A DNA stretch of 26,246 nt from a virus. The notes beneath the pieces were generated by a model. It did not search any database. It saw nothing but the letters and a program-made list of their open reading frames with translations, and was not told the DNA's origin. Position 1 is the first letter of the stretch; the number at the start of each line of letters is the position of its first letter. A program made the translations under genes and the position numbers. This document shows, piece after piece, positions 7,278 to 14,120 of the stretch. The DNA lies in the IMG/VR virus record IMGVR_UViG_3300004448_000968, positions 1-26,246 of that record; one strand, written 5' to 3'.

Positions 7278-7967
7278 TTATTTTTTTTTGATTGGAACGC
7301 AGTTGTCTACTGTTTTGCCACCTTTTTTCTTGGTGCCCATTCGCTTGTAACCTTTCCAACATACTTTACCATCTACACCTTTTTGCTTTTCTGCTTCGCC
7401 CAGTGTTTCCCATGTTGGTTTATTACACTCTTTACAAGTTTTTGCGGATTCTTTTAATTTAGATTCAAGTTTATTTGCTAGTGATTCTTTATAGTTGTGT
7501 GCATCATGTGAACATTTACATGCTGGCTTTGGACTTTCAATATTACAACCACAATGTTCGCACATACCTTTTGCTTCATTTGTGTCAATTGGTTCAGCCA
7601 TTGCAGAATCTGTTCCAGACATCATTTCAAATTCCATGTAATGTTTTACAGAACTTAGATAATCTGCCGCTTTGGTGATCTTTGCTTGTACCCAACCTTC
7701 TAAGCCTTGTTGTTCAGATACGTTTTTCAACATGTCATGCAGTTTGATTGAATATTTTGCCGCTTTGTACAAATCTGATCTTGCCATTTGCACTTCATGA
7801 TCTTGCTCTACTTTTTGAGCCATCAGTGCTAGGTCTTCTGTTTGTACATCTTTTTTAGAATCTTTTTTAGGACTTTTACCGTTCTTCTTTGCTAATGCGT
7901 CAATAGCCGCTTGTGGCATTTTGCCTTCTTTAGCAACGTCTTTTTTTGTTAAATCTGAATGTTTCAT
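7278..7967 (-). CDS. Probable virion/head protein with zinc-finger cysteines and basic C-terminus
   Basis: A 229-aa modular protein of unknown function. The N-terminal ~60 residues are Lys-rich and probably disordered. Residues about 85-115 carry LEGWVQAKITKAADYLSSVKHYMEFEM, a helical module I remember as recurrent in marine T4-like virion proteins. Next are a cysteine cluster CEHCGCN/CKC (about 136-152) and CKEC (about 177-180), likely zinc-binding. The end, VCWKGYKRMGTKKKGGKTVDNC followed by VPIKKK, is a basic Cys-containing tail. A run of nine A residues encodes the last lysines and the stop, a possible slippage site. Context places it at the downstream end of the head-protein cluster. The catalytic role, if any, is unknown. 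Confidence 0.7.
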   Translation of the reverse strand: MKHSDLTKKDVAKEGKMPQAAIDALAKKNGKSPKKDSKKDVQTEDLALMAQKVEQDHEVQMARSDLYKAAKYSIKLHDMLKNVSEQQGLEGWVQAKITKAADYLSSVKHYMEFEMMSGTDSAMAEPIDTNEAKGMCEHCGCNIESPKPACKCSHDAHNYKESLANKLESKLKESAKTCKECNKPTWETLGEAEKQKGVDGKVCWKGYKRMGTKKKGGKTVDNCVPIKKK

Positions 7968-7972
7968 AGTAA

Positions 7973-7980
7973 TATTTATC
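7973..7980 (-). promoter_or_regulatory. Late promoter-like box overlapping a gene junction
   Basis: Leftward GATAAATA, 5 nt before the ATG at 7967 and overlapping the stop of the preceding gene. If used as in T4, transcription would begin about at the start codon, so a leaderless message or chance AT-rich match are both possible. Confidence 0.3.
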
Positions 7981-8206
7981 TTTTTATTGGAGCACCAAAA
8001 AGTGAGGTACCTGTCATATCTAGAGCATTGTCAGTTGGTTTCTGCATTTTTGCTTTAGGTGGCATTGATGAAGCACCTTTTTTGCCATAGGCATCACGTG
8101 CTTTTTTGTTGCCTATCGCTATGTGTGGATTAGCCACTGATGCAACACTGCCAGCCGATGTGGCTCCTGCAGATGCTACTTCTGATATAATGTCTCTGAT
8201 ACGCAT
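7976..8206 (-). CDS. Small protein with capsid-targeting-like N-terminus
   Basis: A 76-aa protein, unknown beyond its sequence features. It begins MRIRDIISEVASAG, closely resembling the T4 internal-protein capsid-targeting pattern (MKTYQEFIAEA), including an I-S-E tripeptide where the gp21 head protease would cut (hydrophobic-x-E). The remainder is Ala/Ser/Gly-rich, then basic (NKKARDAYGKKG, PPKAKMQKP), as expected for a small DNA-associated head protein. The ATG at 8206 follows the stop at 8211 by 4 nt. Packaging into the head is inferred. Confidence 0.65.
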   Translation of the reverse strand: MRIRDIISEVASAGATSAGSVASVANPHIAIGNKKARDAYGKKGASSMPPKAKMQKPTDNALDMTGTSLFGAPIKR

Positions 8207-8210
8207 AATG

Positions 8211-8393
8211 TTATTTACCGTGTTTGTGTAAATTCTTTACACGTTTGGATGTTGAATATTTGGCATGTGGCACTTTAAGGTTCTTTTTACCGTATATGTC
8301 GCCCACCTTGTGCGTGTATACCAGCATTTCAGGATCCAACCCATAATGATAGTCCACACGGGCTTCTACCATTTTGAAATCCTTGTAACGCAT
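8211..8393 (-). CDS. Small basic protein with capsid-targeting-like N-terminus
   Basis: A 60-aa basic protein. The start MRYKDFKMVEARVD parallels neighbouring N-termini and the T4 internal-protein leader: a charged position 5, hydrophobics, then M-V-E followed by A as a candidate gp21 cleavage site. The C-terminal half (VGDIYGKKNLKVPHAKYSTS and KRVKNLHKHGK) is strongly basic and His/Lys-rich, suggesting DNA binding in the head. ATG at 8393; 4 nt separate it from the preceding gene's stop. No homologue is recognised, and a gene this small rests mainly on context. Confidence 0.6.
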   Translation of the reverse strand: MRYKDFKMVEARVDYHYGLDPEMLVYTHKVGDIYGKKNLKVPHAKYSTSKRVKNLHKHGK

Positions 8394-8397
8394 GATA

Positions 8398-8640
8398 CTA
8401 TAATAAGTTTTTTAGATGTGCAATAGCATTATCGATGATTGCTCTTTCTTCATAACTACCACCTGCTCCAACTTCAGAGTCGCCAGATTTTAATGCATCT
8501 AAACCTTCTACATATTTTTCTTGTGTAATACTGTCAGATTCAAATCTGCTTTTTAATGATAATAGTGAAGAAGCAGTTTCTTTACACCAACCTTCTCTTG
8601 TATCACGTGCATTGATTAATTTATTTAAAAATTCAGCCAT
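8398..8640 (-). CDS. Small helical protein of unknown function
   Basis: An 80-aa acidic, probably all-helical protein (LNKLINARDTREGWCKETAS, LLSLKSRFESD, and a C-terminal ERAIIDNAIAHLKNLL helix) with a Gly/Ser turn at about 57-62. I do not recognise a family. The ATG at 8640 has a GGAA-type ribosome site and a TAAATA element 28 nt upstream. Unlike its neighbours it lacks the capsid-targeting-like N-terminus and the basic tail, so it may be a scaffold, chaperone or regulator rather than an internal head protein. Confidence 0.65.
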   Translation of the reverse strand: MAEFLNKLINARDTREGWCKETASSLLSLKSRFESDSITQEKYVEGLDALKSGDSEVGAGGSYEERAIIDNAIAHLKNLL

Positions 8641-8667
8641 TTTATTCCTTTTTTGTTTATTTGTATG

Positions 8668-8675
8668 TATTTAAC
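8668..8675 (-). promoter_or_regulatory. Late promoter-like box
   Basis: Leftward GTTAAATA, 28 nt upstream of the ATG at 8640, overlapping the stop codon of the preceding gene. The core TAAATA is kept; the first bases differ from T4 TATAAATA. Confidence 0.4.
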
Positions 8676-8985
8676 CTTTTTTACGTCCGCCCTTCATGTT
8701 GGCGCACCAATGATACATTTTAGCCTTCTCTCCAGATGCGTTTTTAGCCTTCTTACGCAATGAAGTTACTGTGCCATTACAACTGGCACCTGATTTCTTT
8801 ACTCTGCCTGGACGGCTTTTGCCTTTTACTTGACCATCAGCAAAATTTTCGTTGGCTTTATTGTTACCCACATTTTTAAAACCAAACCTATTATTAGGAC
8901 CATATCCTTTTTTATGTATTAATCCTTGCGGCTTAATTGTTTGAGGCATGATAATCCAATCAGTAATGATGTCTCTTATCTTCAT
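8671..8985 (-). CDS. Basic probable head protein with conserved Cys-rich C-terminus
   Basis: A 104-aa, very basic protein. The start MKIRDIITDWI resembles the capsid-targeting-like leaders of adjacent genes but has D where the cleavage glutamate would be. A Gly/Asn-rich, probably flexible segment (GYGPNNRFGFKNVGNNKANE) follows, then ASCNGTVTSLRKKAKNASGE and KAKMYHWCANMKGG, a module I recall at the C-termini of several marine T4-like phage proteins. Two cysteines about 32 residues apart and many lysines suggest nucleic-acid contact. The ATG at 8985 overlaps the upstream stop by 4 nt (ATGA), so translation is coupled to the nucleotidase-like gene. Function unproven. Confidence 0.7.
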   Translation of the reverse strand: MKIRDIITDWIIMPQTIKPQGLIHKKGYGPNNRFGFKNVGNNKANENFADGQVKGKSRPGRVKKSGASCNGTVTSLRKKAKNASGEKAKMYHWCANMKGGRKKG

Positions 8986-9707
8986 CTCAGTTTAGGTGGA
9001 TGCCCTTTTTTGTCTATTTTGAATCCAAACTTTGCCGCTTGACGTTGTGTTTCGCCTGGCTTAACATCTGCAGTTGTGTTCTGTTTAGTAATGATTCCGA
9101 CACCTTCTTGTTTTGTTTGATATTGTTTTGTGTATGCTTCTAATTCTGATTTAACTTTACTTAACGAATCTCTGTTTGCTTGATACAGTATTCCAAAGCC
9201 ACCAGCACTTTGCCATTTTTGTATGTTGATAGGTCTATCGTCTATCAGTATGTTGGGCTGTTTGGTTTGTTTGTTTACAGCATACGATTCTTTTCTACCA
9301 GTAATAATTATTTCCTTAGGTTGTTCAATATTTTTACTAATCCAAACCTTTTTCCATTTTGCTGAATTCTCATTGTCTCCTCTTAACGGTGAAGAACAAA
9401 TACTAAAAGTTCCATCTGTGAAATCTTTCACCATCTTAATTAATTGATCTGTACTTGCAATTTTTGGTAAAGTTTCAAAAAAGTTTGTGCCTGTGATTCG
9501 TTTGATCACATCTGCTTTTAAATCTTTAGTTCTATCCGATGTAAGTTCTTTCCAGTGTTTAACACCGTACAATTTTTCTATACCACCGAAGAAGTCAGCC
9601 ATAACTCCATCCATGTCTAAATATACAATTGGTTTCGTTTCCATATCTTCATTATACAACTTTTTGTTGTATTTGTCAATATTGGAATCTAATTCCAAAA
9701 TACGCAT
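8982..9707 (-). CDS. 5'(3')-deoxyribonucleotidase-like HAD phosphatase with added N- and C-terminal tails
   Basis: A 241-aa protein whose core (about residues 25-195) matches the 5'-nucleotidase, deoxy (NT5C) type of HAD phosphatase, expected to dephosphorylate nucleoside monophosphates. Motif I is VYLDMDGVMADFF (D31, D33), motif II FSICSSPL (S105), motif III lies around GRKE, and motif IV is NILIDDRPIN (D156, D157). The first 24 residues begin MRILELDSN and are not part of the enzyme; about 40 extra residues at the end (TTADVKPGETQRQAAKFGFK, then KKGHPPKL) resemble a C-terminal module seen in other marine phage proteins. The ATG at 9707 overlaps the upstream stop by 1 nt (TAATG). The tails and location suggest a virion-packaged form; the substrate is unknown. 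Confidence 0.8.
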   Translation of the reverse strand: MRILELDSNIDKYNKKLYNEDMETKPIVYLDMDGVMADFFGGIEKLYGVKHWKELTSDRTKDLKADVIKRITGTNFFETLPKIASTDQLIKMVKDFTDGTFSICSSPLRGDNENSAKWKKVWISKNIEQPKEIIITGRKESYAVNKQTKQPNILIDDRPINIQKWQSAGGFGILYQANRDSLSKVKSELEAYTKQYQTKQEGVGIITKQNTTADVKPGETQRQAAKFGFKIDKKGHPPKLR

Positions 9708-12055
9708 TAATTAAAACCTAAATGTGTAACTTCTGGGTATCGTTGTTTGATTTTTCTGGCAAGTTCGTTGTGGAGTTTAATCTGTTGGTTCATGTGACCT
9801 TCTGGTTTTCCACCCGATATCATTGTAGGACCACCTGGTTCTTTGTCCACGGTAGTGTCTTGTTTTGGTGATTGTTTGTCTATGTGTTTTTTCAACCACT
9901 GAGTTGTTACACCAATAAACTCTTCCACAGGCACAGCACTCATTTCTTCAAAATCTGCACTGTAACCAAGTCCAGTTAAAAATTCTCTCATGCTGGCATT
10001 ACTCATGTAAGGAGTTTCCAACTCTTTATCTTTTGCCCACGCCATTGGAAATTCATACACAGTATGCTTTTCGCCATCAAAATCTTTTTCAGTTTTAAAA
10101 TAAGGAATCATATTAGCACCTTCTTTAACTGAATCTTCAGTTGCGACTGCATCTCTCATTCTCACATTCTTAAGGCCCATCTTTTCCAACTTCTCAGGCA
10201 TCTTTGTGACTATGAACTTACCACCTGTGTCCTGCTCGTCAAACTCGTAGCCTGCTGTTGTCATTAAATCTTTGATAGCAAAGTTTCCATCAGATGAACC
10301 AAATCCTTCTCCATCTGGCCAGTCATCATAATTTCGTTCTACTTCCTCTCCTGCCGCTTTTAATTCTTTTGCGTAAGCCGTGTATTCTTCTGCTGATATG
10401 AATTTTCTCATCACAGCCAGTCTCACAAGGTCCATACCTGATCCAAACGGTGCATCTTCTTTAACTGAATCTTCATTGTCTATAGAAGCCGCTACTGCTT
10501 GAGGTTGTTGTCCAGGTTGTTGTGTAGGTTGTTGTCCTTGATCTGGACTTAAATTTATTTTACCAAGTTCGATAGCAATTTTATTTAGATTTCCTTTTAA
10601 TGTACCTGGACTAACTTTTTGTCCTGCTGGAAACATTTTTTTTAAATCTCCTTGAGCATCCATTCTTTTAAATGCATCAGGGTGTCTAGGCGCAACGTAC
10701 TTTCTTAAATATGCTACAACTAAATCTGCAGGATATCCTTGAGATACATCTGTTTGATTTAAACCTGCTATTGTAACAATATCTTTGTAAAGTGTTTGTG
10801 ATTGAACTTTTGCTTGATCATCTGCGGAAATTTTAGATGCTGTTGCTGGATCATACAATGCTTTAATTTGATCTGGTACAATTTTTCTACCTGCCGCTTT
10901 TAAAGTGTCTAACCAACCTTCATCCAGATAAGTTCCTTCATTAGTTGATTCGTTTTTAATATCGTGTGATGCCAACACCATGCTCATCGCATCTGCCAGT
11001 CCAACTTTGTCCATGTTCATCTGCTCTAAGTCTGACGTGTCACCGTGGTCATTGAACACCGCCATGTATTCTTTTGCTTTCATTGGATCAAATCCTGCCT
11101 TGTTTAGGATGTCCTCGCTTCTGTAGTCCAGGTCTTCCTGCACCGCTGATTCTTTTTTGCTGACTTGCACTGTGAATTTATCTCCATCATACTCTACATC
11201 TTGTCCAGAGATCAGTTGATACATCTTTGCCAACAGTCTGTTGTCGTATTCAGGTTTGCCCTGACCTTTTTGAGGTTCTTTAATTTTGTTGGCTAATATT
11301 TGTACAAATGCTGTTTTGTCCACAACCATGGATCCTTCGTTGGTTGTTTGTAGTGCTTTTGCAACACTGGGGTGATCTGCTAGTCCAGGAGCAATTTTGT
11401 TAATCACTTCAACAGCACCTGTCATGTTACCACCTTTGTATTTAGGATTGTTTAAAACCCCATACGCCATTTTAATTTCTTTATCACTAAAGCCCATGTT
11501 GTCTTCTGTTCTCAATGCTGATCTTTTGTATCCTTTTTGAATAAAATCGTTTTCACGTTCTGCTGGAATCATTATGGTTTTCCCATTTTTATGAACATAC
11601 AACGATTTAACTTCAGCACCCATTCTTTTTAAGTCAGTTGCTTGTACACCGTCTTCTGTTTGAGATTTGCCTTTTTGAACTCTATCAAAATAGTGTGAAC
11701 TCATGTTTCCGTAGCCATGTCTCCATGCCATCTGTCTCAAAGTCTTTTCGTCTGAATCTTTAAATCTATCTGCCAGTTCTTGATCAGTCATGTCAGCATA
11801 TCTTTGTTTGCTTTTGATAACTGATGCTGGCATTCTTTCTTGAACGTTGTCTTCTGTTTTTAAATTTTTCTCAGCCCATCTATGTAATTCTTCTTTTCTT
11901 TTGGCTATTGTTGCTTGTGTTCTAGCATCACTCATTCTAGGATCTTTTTGAATGTCTTGTAGTGAAGCCATTTTGGCTTTGTAATCTTCCCTGTCTTTTG
12001 GATCAGGTTGATTTGCTATTTTAAATTCTACTAAAAATAAATCTCTTAATTTCAT
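9707..12055 (-). CDS. Large modular probable head-internal protein (polyprotein-like)
   Basis: A 782-aa soluble protein without a recognised enzyme domain. It starts MKLRDLFLVEFKIA, a good match to the T4 capsid-targeting pattern with L-V-E as a candidate gp21 site. Several small, mostly helical modules follow, separated by similar acidic linkers: KTEDNVQE (66-73), QTEDGVQA (132-139), RTEDNMGF (182-189), AVQEDL (304-309), NEDSVKED (527-534) and ATEDSVKEG (638-646). A Q/P-rich spacer lies at 505-519. Recognisable module starts include MTDQELADRFKDSDEKTL (89-106) and VRLAVMRKFISAEEYTAYAKEL (544-565). The linkers suggest a beads-on-a-string chain, possibly cut by the head protease. The ATG overlaps the upstream gene by 4 nt. 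Prohead core or packaged polyprotein is the favoured role; a tail or scaffold protein is the alternative. Confidence 0.7.
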   Translation of the reverse strand: MKLRDLFLVEFKIANQPDPKDREDYKAKMASLQDIQKDPRMSDARTQATIAKRKEELHRWAEKNLKTEDNVQERMPASVIKSKQRYADMTDQELADRFKDSDEKTLRQMAWRHGYGNMSSHYFDRVQKGKSQTEDGVQATDLKRMGAEVKSLYVHKNGKTIMIPAERENDFIQKGYKRSALRTEDNMGFSDKEIKMAYGVLNNPKYKGGNMTGAVEVINKIAPGLADHPSVAKALQTTNEGSMVVDKTAFVQILANKIKEPQKGQGKPEYDNRLLAKMYQLISGQDVEYDGDKFTVQVSKKESAVQEDLDYRSEDILNKAGFDPMKAKEYMAVFNDHGDTSDLEQMNMDKVGLADAMSMVLASHDIKNESTNEGTYLDEGWLDTLKAAGRKIVPDQIKALYDPATASKISADDQAKVQSQTLYKDIVTIAGLNQTDVSQGYPADLVVAYLRKYVAPRHPDAFKRMDAQGDLKKMFPAGQKVSPGTLKGNLNKIAIELGKINLSPDQGQQPTQQPGQQPQAVAASIDNEDSVKEDAPFGSGMDLVRLAVMRKFISAEEYTAYAKELKAAGEEVERNYDDWPDGEGFGSSDGNFAIKDLMTTAGYEFDEQDTGGKFIVTKMPEKLEKMGLKNVRMRDAVATEDSVKEGANMIPYFKTEKDFDGEKHTVYEFPMAWAKDKELETPYMSNASMREFLTGLGYSADFEEMSAVPVEEFIGVTTQWLKKHIDKQSPKQDTTVDKEPGGPTMISGGKPEGHMNQQIKLHNELARKIKQRYPEVTHLGFN

Positions 12056-12261
12056 TTCTTTCTACTCCTAAACTGTACAGGTCCAGTCATGTATGGTTTG
12101 GAAAACCATAATTTAAACCAATCCGGATCTCCGGGTTTTAAGCCTAGTTTTCTTTCCTTTTGCTTTAAAGCAGTAGCAGTCTGACTAATGTTTTCGCCCA
12201 TGGACGGTTCATTACCCTCTGTGCCAATGCCTGCCAAACGTTTTAAATCGCTTATGTTCAT
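12052..12261 (-). CDS. Small protein of unknown function in head-protein cluster
   Basis: A 69-aa protein starting MNISDLKRLAGIGTEGNEPS, a variant of the leader shared by its neighbours (charged residue at position 5, hydrophobics, then a T-E-G), followed by a helical Lys/Gln-rich stretch (TATALKQKERKLGLKPGD) and the aromatic, basic end DWFKLWFSKPYMTGPVQF. I do not recognise a family. The ATG at 12261 is 2 nt from the nucleotidyltransferase stop, and the TGA overlaps the next ATG by 4 nt, so it sits firmly in a translationally coupled series. Confidence 0.62.
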   Translation of the reverse strand: MNISDLKRLAGIGTEGNEPSMGENISQTATALKQKERKLGLKPGDPDWFKLWFSKPYMTGPVQFRSRKK

Positions 12262-12268
12262 ATTTATA
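12261..12268 (-). promoter_or_regulatory. Exact T4 late promoter box TATAAATA at a gene junction
   Basis: Leftward TATAAATA, identical to the T4 late consensus. It overlaps the stop of the nucleotidyltransferase gene and touches the ATG at 12261, so a transcript from it would lack that start codon and would first serve the 782-residue gene. Real promoter or chance match in AT-rich DNA cannot be separated by eye. Confidence 0.35.
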
Positions 12269-12839
12269 CTGTTACAGGATTTAATTTAAGTCCTGTTCTC
12301 ACCTGATTATACATTTCTTCTGCTGTTTTAGGGTCTATGGGTACAGCATTTATAAAAGTTCTTTTGTCTCCACGAGCGGCTAAATCACGCATTTTTGAAG
12401 CACTCATGCCTTCAAGACCTTGTGCATCTGGATCTCTTTCACCTGCACTCACTACTTTTACTGAATTAAAGTTATATTCTTTACCATTGTACTTGTTTAA
12501 TAATTCGTTGAATTGATTTACTCTGTCAGAACCTGCTACATATATGATATCTGTGTAACCCATTTGTTCTAATTTTTTCATTGCTTCAACCCATGTTCGT
12601 ACTGCTTTATCTCCCACTTTGATCATTGGAAACATTTTTTGAGCAAAGGTTAATTTTTGTGCAAATGTTAATGGATCAGTTTTTTCATTTTGAGTGTGTG
12701 TTATAAAGATATAAGGGTCGCCTATCTGTGCTTTGATAACTTCACCTATCTTTTTGTGTCCTGCTGTTGGAGGATTCATTCTTCCAAAGGCGAATACAGC
12801 AGTTTTATTTGGTGCTTCTAGTATCTCTGTGATCAGCAT
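12264..12839 (-). CDS. Nucleotidyltransferase of the HIGH/cytidylyltransferase superfamily
   Basis: A 191-aa nucleotidylyl transferase of the class containing NMN adenylyltransferase, phosphopantetheine adenylyltransferase and cytidylyltransferases. The ATP-binding signature is AVFAFGRMNPPTAGH (TxGH at 25-28), a mid-domain segment IIYVAGSDRVNQF fits the family, and MSASKMRDLA (145-154) corresponds to the ISSTxxR region. The first residues MLITEILEAPNK carry a short leader before the Rossmann strand, with I-L-E then A resembling a head-protease site. Similar phage proteins are usually annotated as NMN adenylyl- or cytidylyl-transferases; the substrate cannot be read from sequence. It is closely spaced in the head-protein series (2-nt gaps on both sides). 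Confidence 0.82.
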   Translation of the reverse strand: MLITEILEAPNKTAVFAFGRMNPPTAGHKKIGEVIKAQIGDPYIFITHTQNEKTDPLTFAQKLTFAQKMFPMIKVGDKAVRTWVEAMKKLEQMGYTDIIYVAGSDRVNQFNELLNKYNGKEYNFNSVKVVSAGERDPDAQGLEGMSASKMRDLAARGDKRTFINAVPIDPKTAEEMYNQVRTGLKLNPVTV

Positions 12840-12841
12840 GA

Positions 12842-13147
12842 TTACTTCTCATTTTCTTTTTCAGAATCTATTATTCTCTGCATCAACAAAGTTTTATCTT
12901 GTGTAGTTATTTGATCTGCTATCTGTTTTGGAATCTTGTATTTTGTGCAATATTCATTGATGCACGAATCTATCAAAGGCATAACTGCTTCATTATCGCC
13001 TGCTTGTTTGCACTTGTTCATTGTAGGATAATAATTTTTTCTATAAAAATCATCATCGTTAATCATGTAAAAGTACATATCATCTAATAGATCATAATCT
13101 AAAGTAGGTTCTTGTTCTATCTGATTGAATTCGTTCAGTCTTACCAT
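12842..13147 (-). CDS. Small acidic protein of unknown function
   Basis: A 101-aa acidic helical protein (DYDLLDDMYFYMINDDDFYR near the N-terminus, then LIDSCINEYCTKYKIPKQIA and a charged C-terminal helix). I place the start at the ATG at 13147, with GGAG 9 nt upstream; a TTG at 13162 would add five residues but lies too close to that GGAG. Three cysteines are present without a metal-site pattern. It overlaps the preceding gene by 7 nt and ends 2 nt before the nucleotidyltransferase. I remember similar small proteins next to that enzyme in marine T4-like phages, without a known function. Confidence 0.65.
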   Translation of the reverse strand: MVRLNEFNQIEQEPTLDYDLLDDMYFYMINDDDFYRKNYYPTMNKCKQAGDNEAVMPLIDSCINEYCTKYKIPKQIADQITTQDKTLLMQRIIDSEKENEK

Positions 13148-13728
13148 TTTCTGCAACTCCAATATCTTGCTTTGGTTCTAGGTCCTGGACTAGCACAGTT
13201 GTGCCTTGCTCTAAATGATCTACGTCTTGCTGGATTAGATTTTTTAATTCTCATGTTAGGATCACCAAAGTTTACTTTTTTAACATTTTTAGTTTTTGGA
13301 TCACGAACATACACTTTAAACTTCTTAACATCACCCTGCATTGGTTTACCAAGTTTTACTTTACGTCCTTGATATTCTGCTTCGTCTAATGAGTCATCTT
13401 CATCAAACCACATGTCACCATATGCTTCAAAGAAATCTTCACCATTATATGTTTCTTCCATAGGATCATTGTTACTCACTTCAACAACATAGTCTTTTAA
13501 TCCTTGTTTGTTGTAAATTAACTCTAAGTCTTCAACAAAGTCATCTGATTCTTCAACATCTAGTTGTCGGTGTAACTCAACAGTTAATACATTTTGTCCA
13601 TCGGTGTTTTCGTATGTGGTGTATTTTGTTTCGTCCTCCAACAAACCGATTGTGCTTAAATTGATTGCTGTGTTAATTTCATCTTCTGTGAAAGGTGTAT
13701 CTTTAATTATGTTTATATAGTGATGCAT
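13141..13728 (-). CDS. Probable virion protein with acidic body and basic C-terminal module
   Basis: A 195-aa protein with strong charge asymmetry. The first ~120 residues are acidic (LEDETKYTTYENTDGQNV, DVEESDDFVEDLELI, DMWFDEDDSLDEAEY). The last ~75 are basic: YQGRKVKLGKPMQGDVKKFK, a beta-strand pair KVYVRDPKTKNVKKVNFGDP, then NPARRRSFRARHNCASPGPR followed by TKARYWSCRKW. That end, with two cysteines and an Arg/aromatic pattern, is a C-terminal module I recall from marine T4-like phage proteins of the head/prohead-core group, probably DNA- or capsid-binding. ATG at 13728. The stop overlaps the next gene by 7 nt. No enzymatic motif is visible. Confidence 0.7.
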   Translation of the reverse strand: MHHYINIIKDTPFTEDEINTAINLSTIGLLEDETKYTTYENTDGQNVLTVELHRQLDVEESDDFVEDLELIYNKQGLKDYVVEVSNNDPMEETYNGEDFFEAYGDMWFDEDDSLDEAEYQGRKVKLGKPMQGDVKKFKVYVRDPKTKNVKKVNFGDPNMRIKKSNPARRRSFRARHNCASPGPRTKARYWSCRKW

Positions 13729-13731
13729 AGT

Positions 13732-14085
13732 TTAATGATTTAATAATATACTGTTAATTGTTCCGTCAGTGTAAGAAACACTTGCTCTTAACCACACAAA
13801 GTTTCCTGTAAAATTGTACACAAAAGCACCGTCTTTACCGGCAGTTGTACTGTCGTATAAAGCACCATCAATATCAAACCAGTCAGTGGTTGCTGGTGTT
13901 GTTGCTAGAGTACCTTGCATTTGTATTGTTCCTGCAACGCCAATAACATTGATTTGAACTGTGTGGAAACCATCGGATCTGCCGTAGTAACCATCACCTT
14001 TAAAATTTTCACTCACAACTGTTGCAACCGTACTATCTCCCGGGTGTGTTGTTGCTGATAATATTATTTCACTTGTTGCTGGCAT
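13732..14085 (-). CDS. Probable beta-rich virion structural protein
   Basis: A 117-aa protein of alternating short beta-strands: MPATSEIILSATTHPGDSTV, a GDGYYGRSDGFHTVQINVIG segment, TIQMQGTLATTPATTDWFDI and FVYNFTGNFVWLRASVSYTD. It has no cysteine, no membrane helix and a Ser/Thr/Gly-rich composition. The NFTGNFVW(L/I)RA motif and size match small structural proteins I remember in marine myoviruses, perhaps a decoration or neck/tail component. ATG at 14085 with a TAAATA box at 14093-14100; 4 nt separate its stop from the next gene. The exact virion location is unknown. Confidence 0.7.
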   Translation of the reverse strand: MPATSEIILSATTHPGDSTVATVVSENFKGDGYYGRSDGFHTVQINVIGVAGTIQMQGTLATTPATTDWFDIDGALYDSTTAGKDGAFVYNFTGNFVWLRASVSYTDGTINSILLNH

Positions 14086-14092
14086 ATGTGTA

Positions 14093-14100
14093 TATTTAGC
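14093..14100 (-). promoter_or_regulatory. Late promoter-like box
   Basis: Leftward GCTAAATA in the 35-nt gap between clpA and the structural-type gene starting at 14085. Core TAAATA kept; 7 nt from the ATG, so the leader would be very short. Confidence 0.35.
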
Positions 14101-14120
14101 CTATTGGGCGGTTTGAATGA

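Noticed and set aside
7293-7303. Programmed frameshift at the A-run near the end of the 7278-7967 gene
   Set aside because: The run directly precedes the stop codon; a shift would add only a few residues and no downstream frame looks useful.
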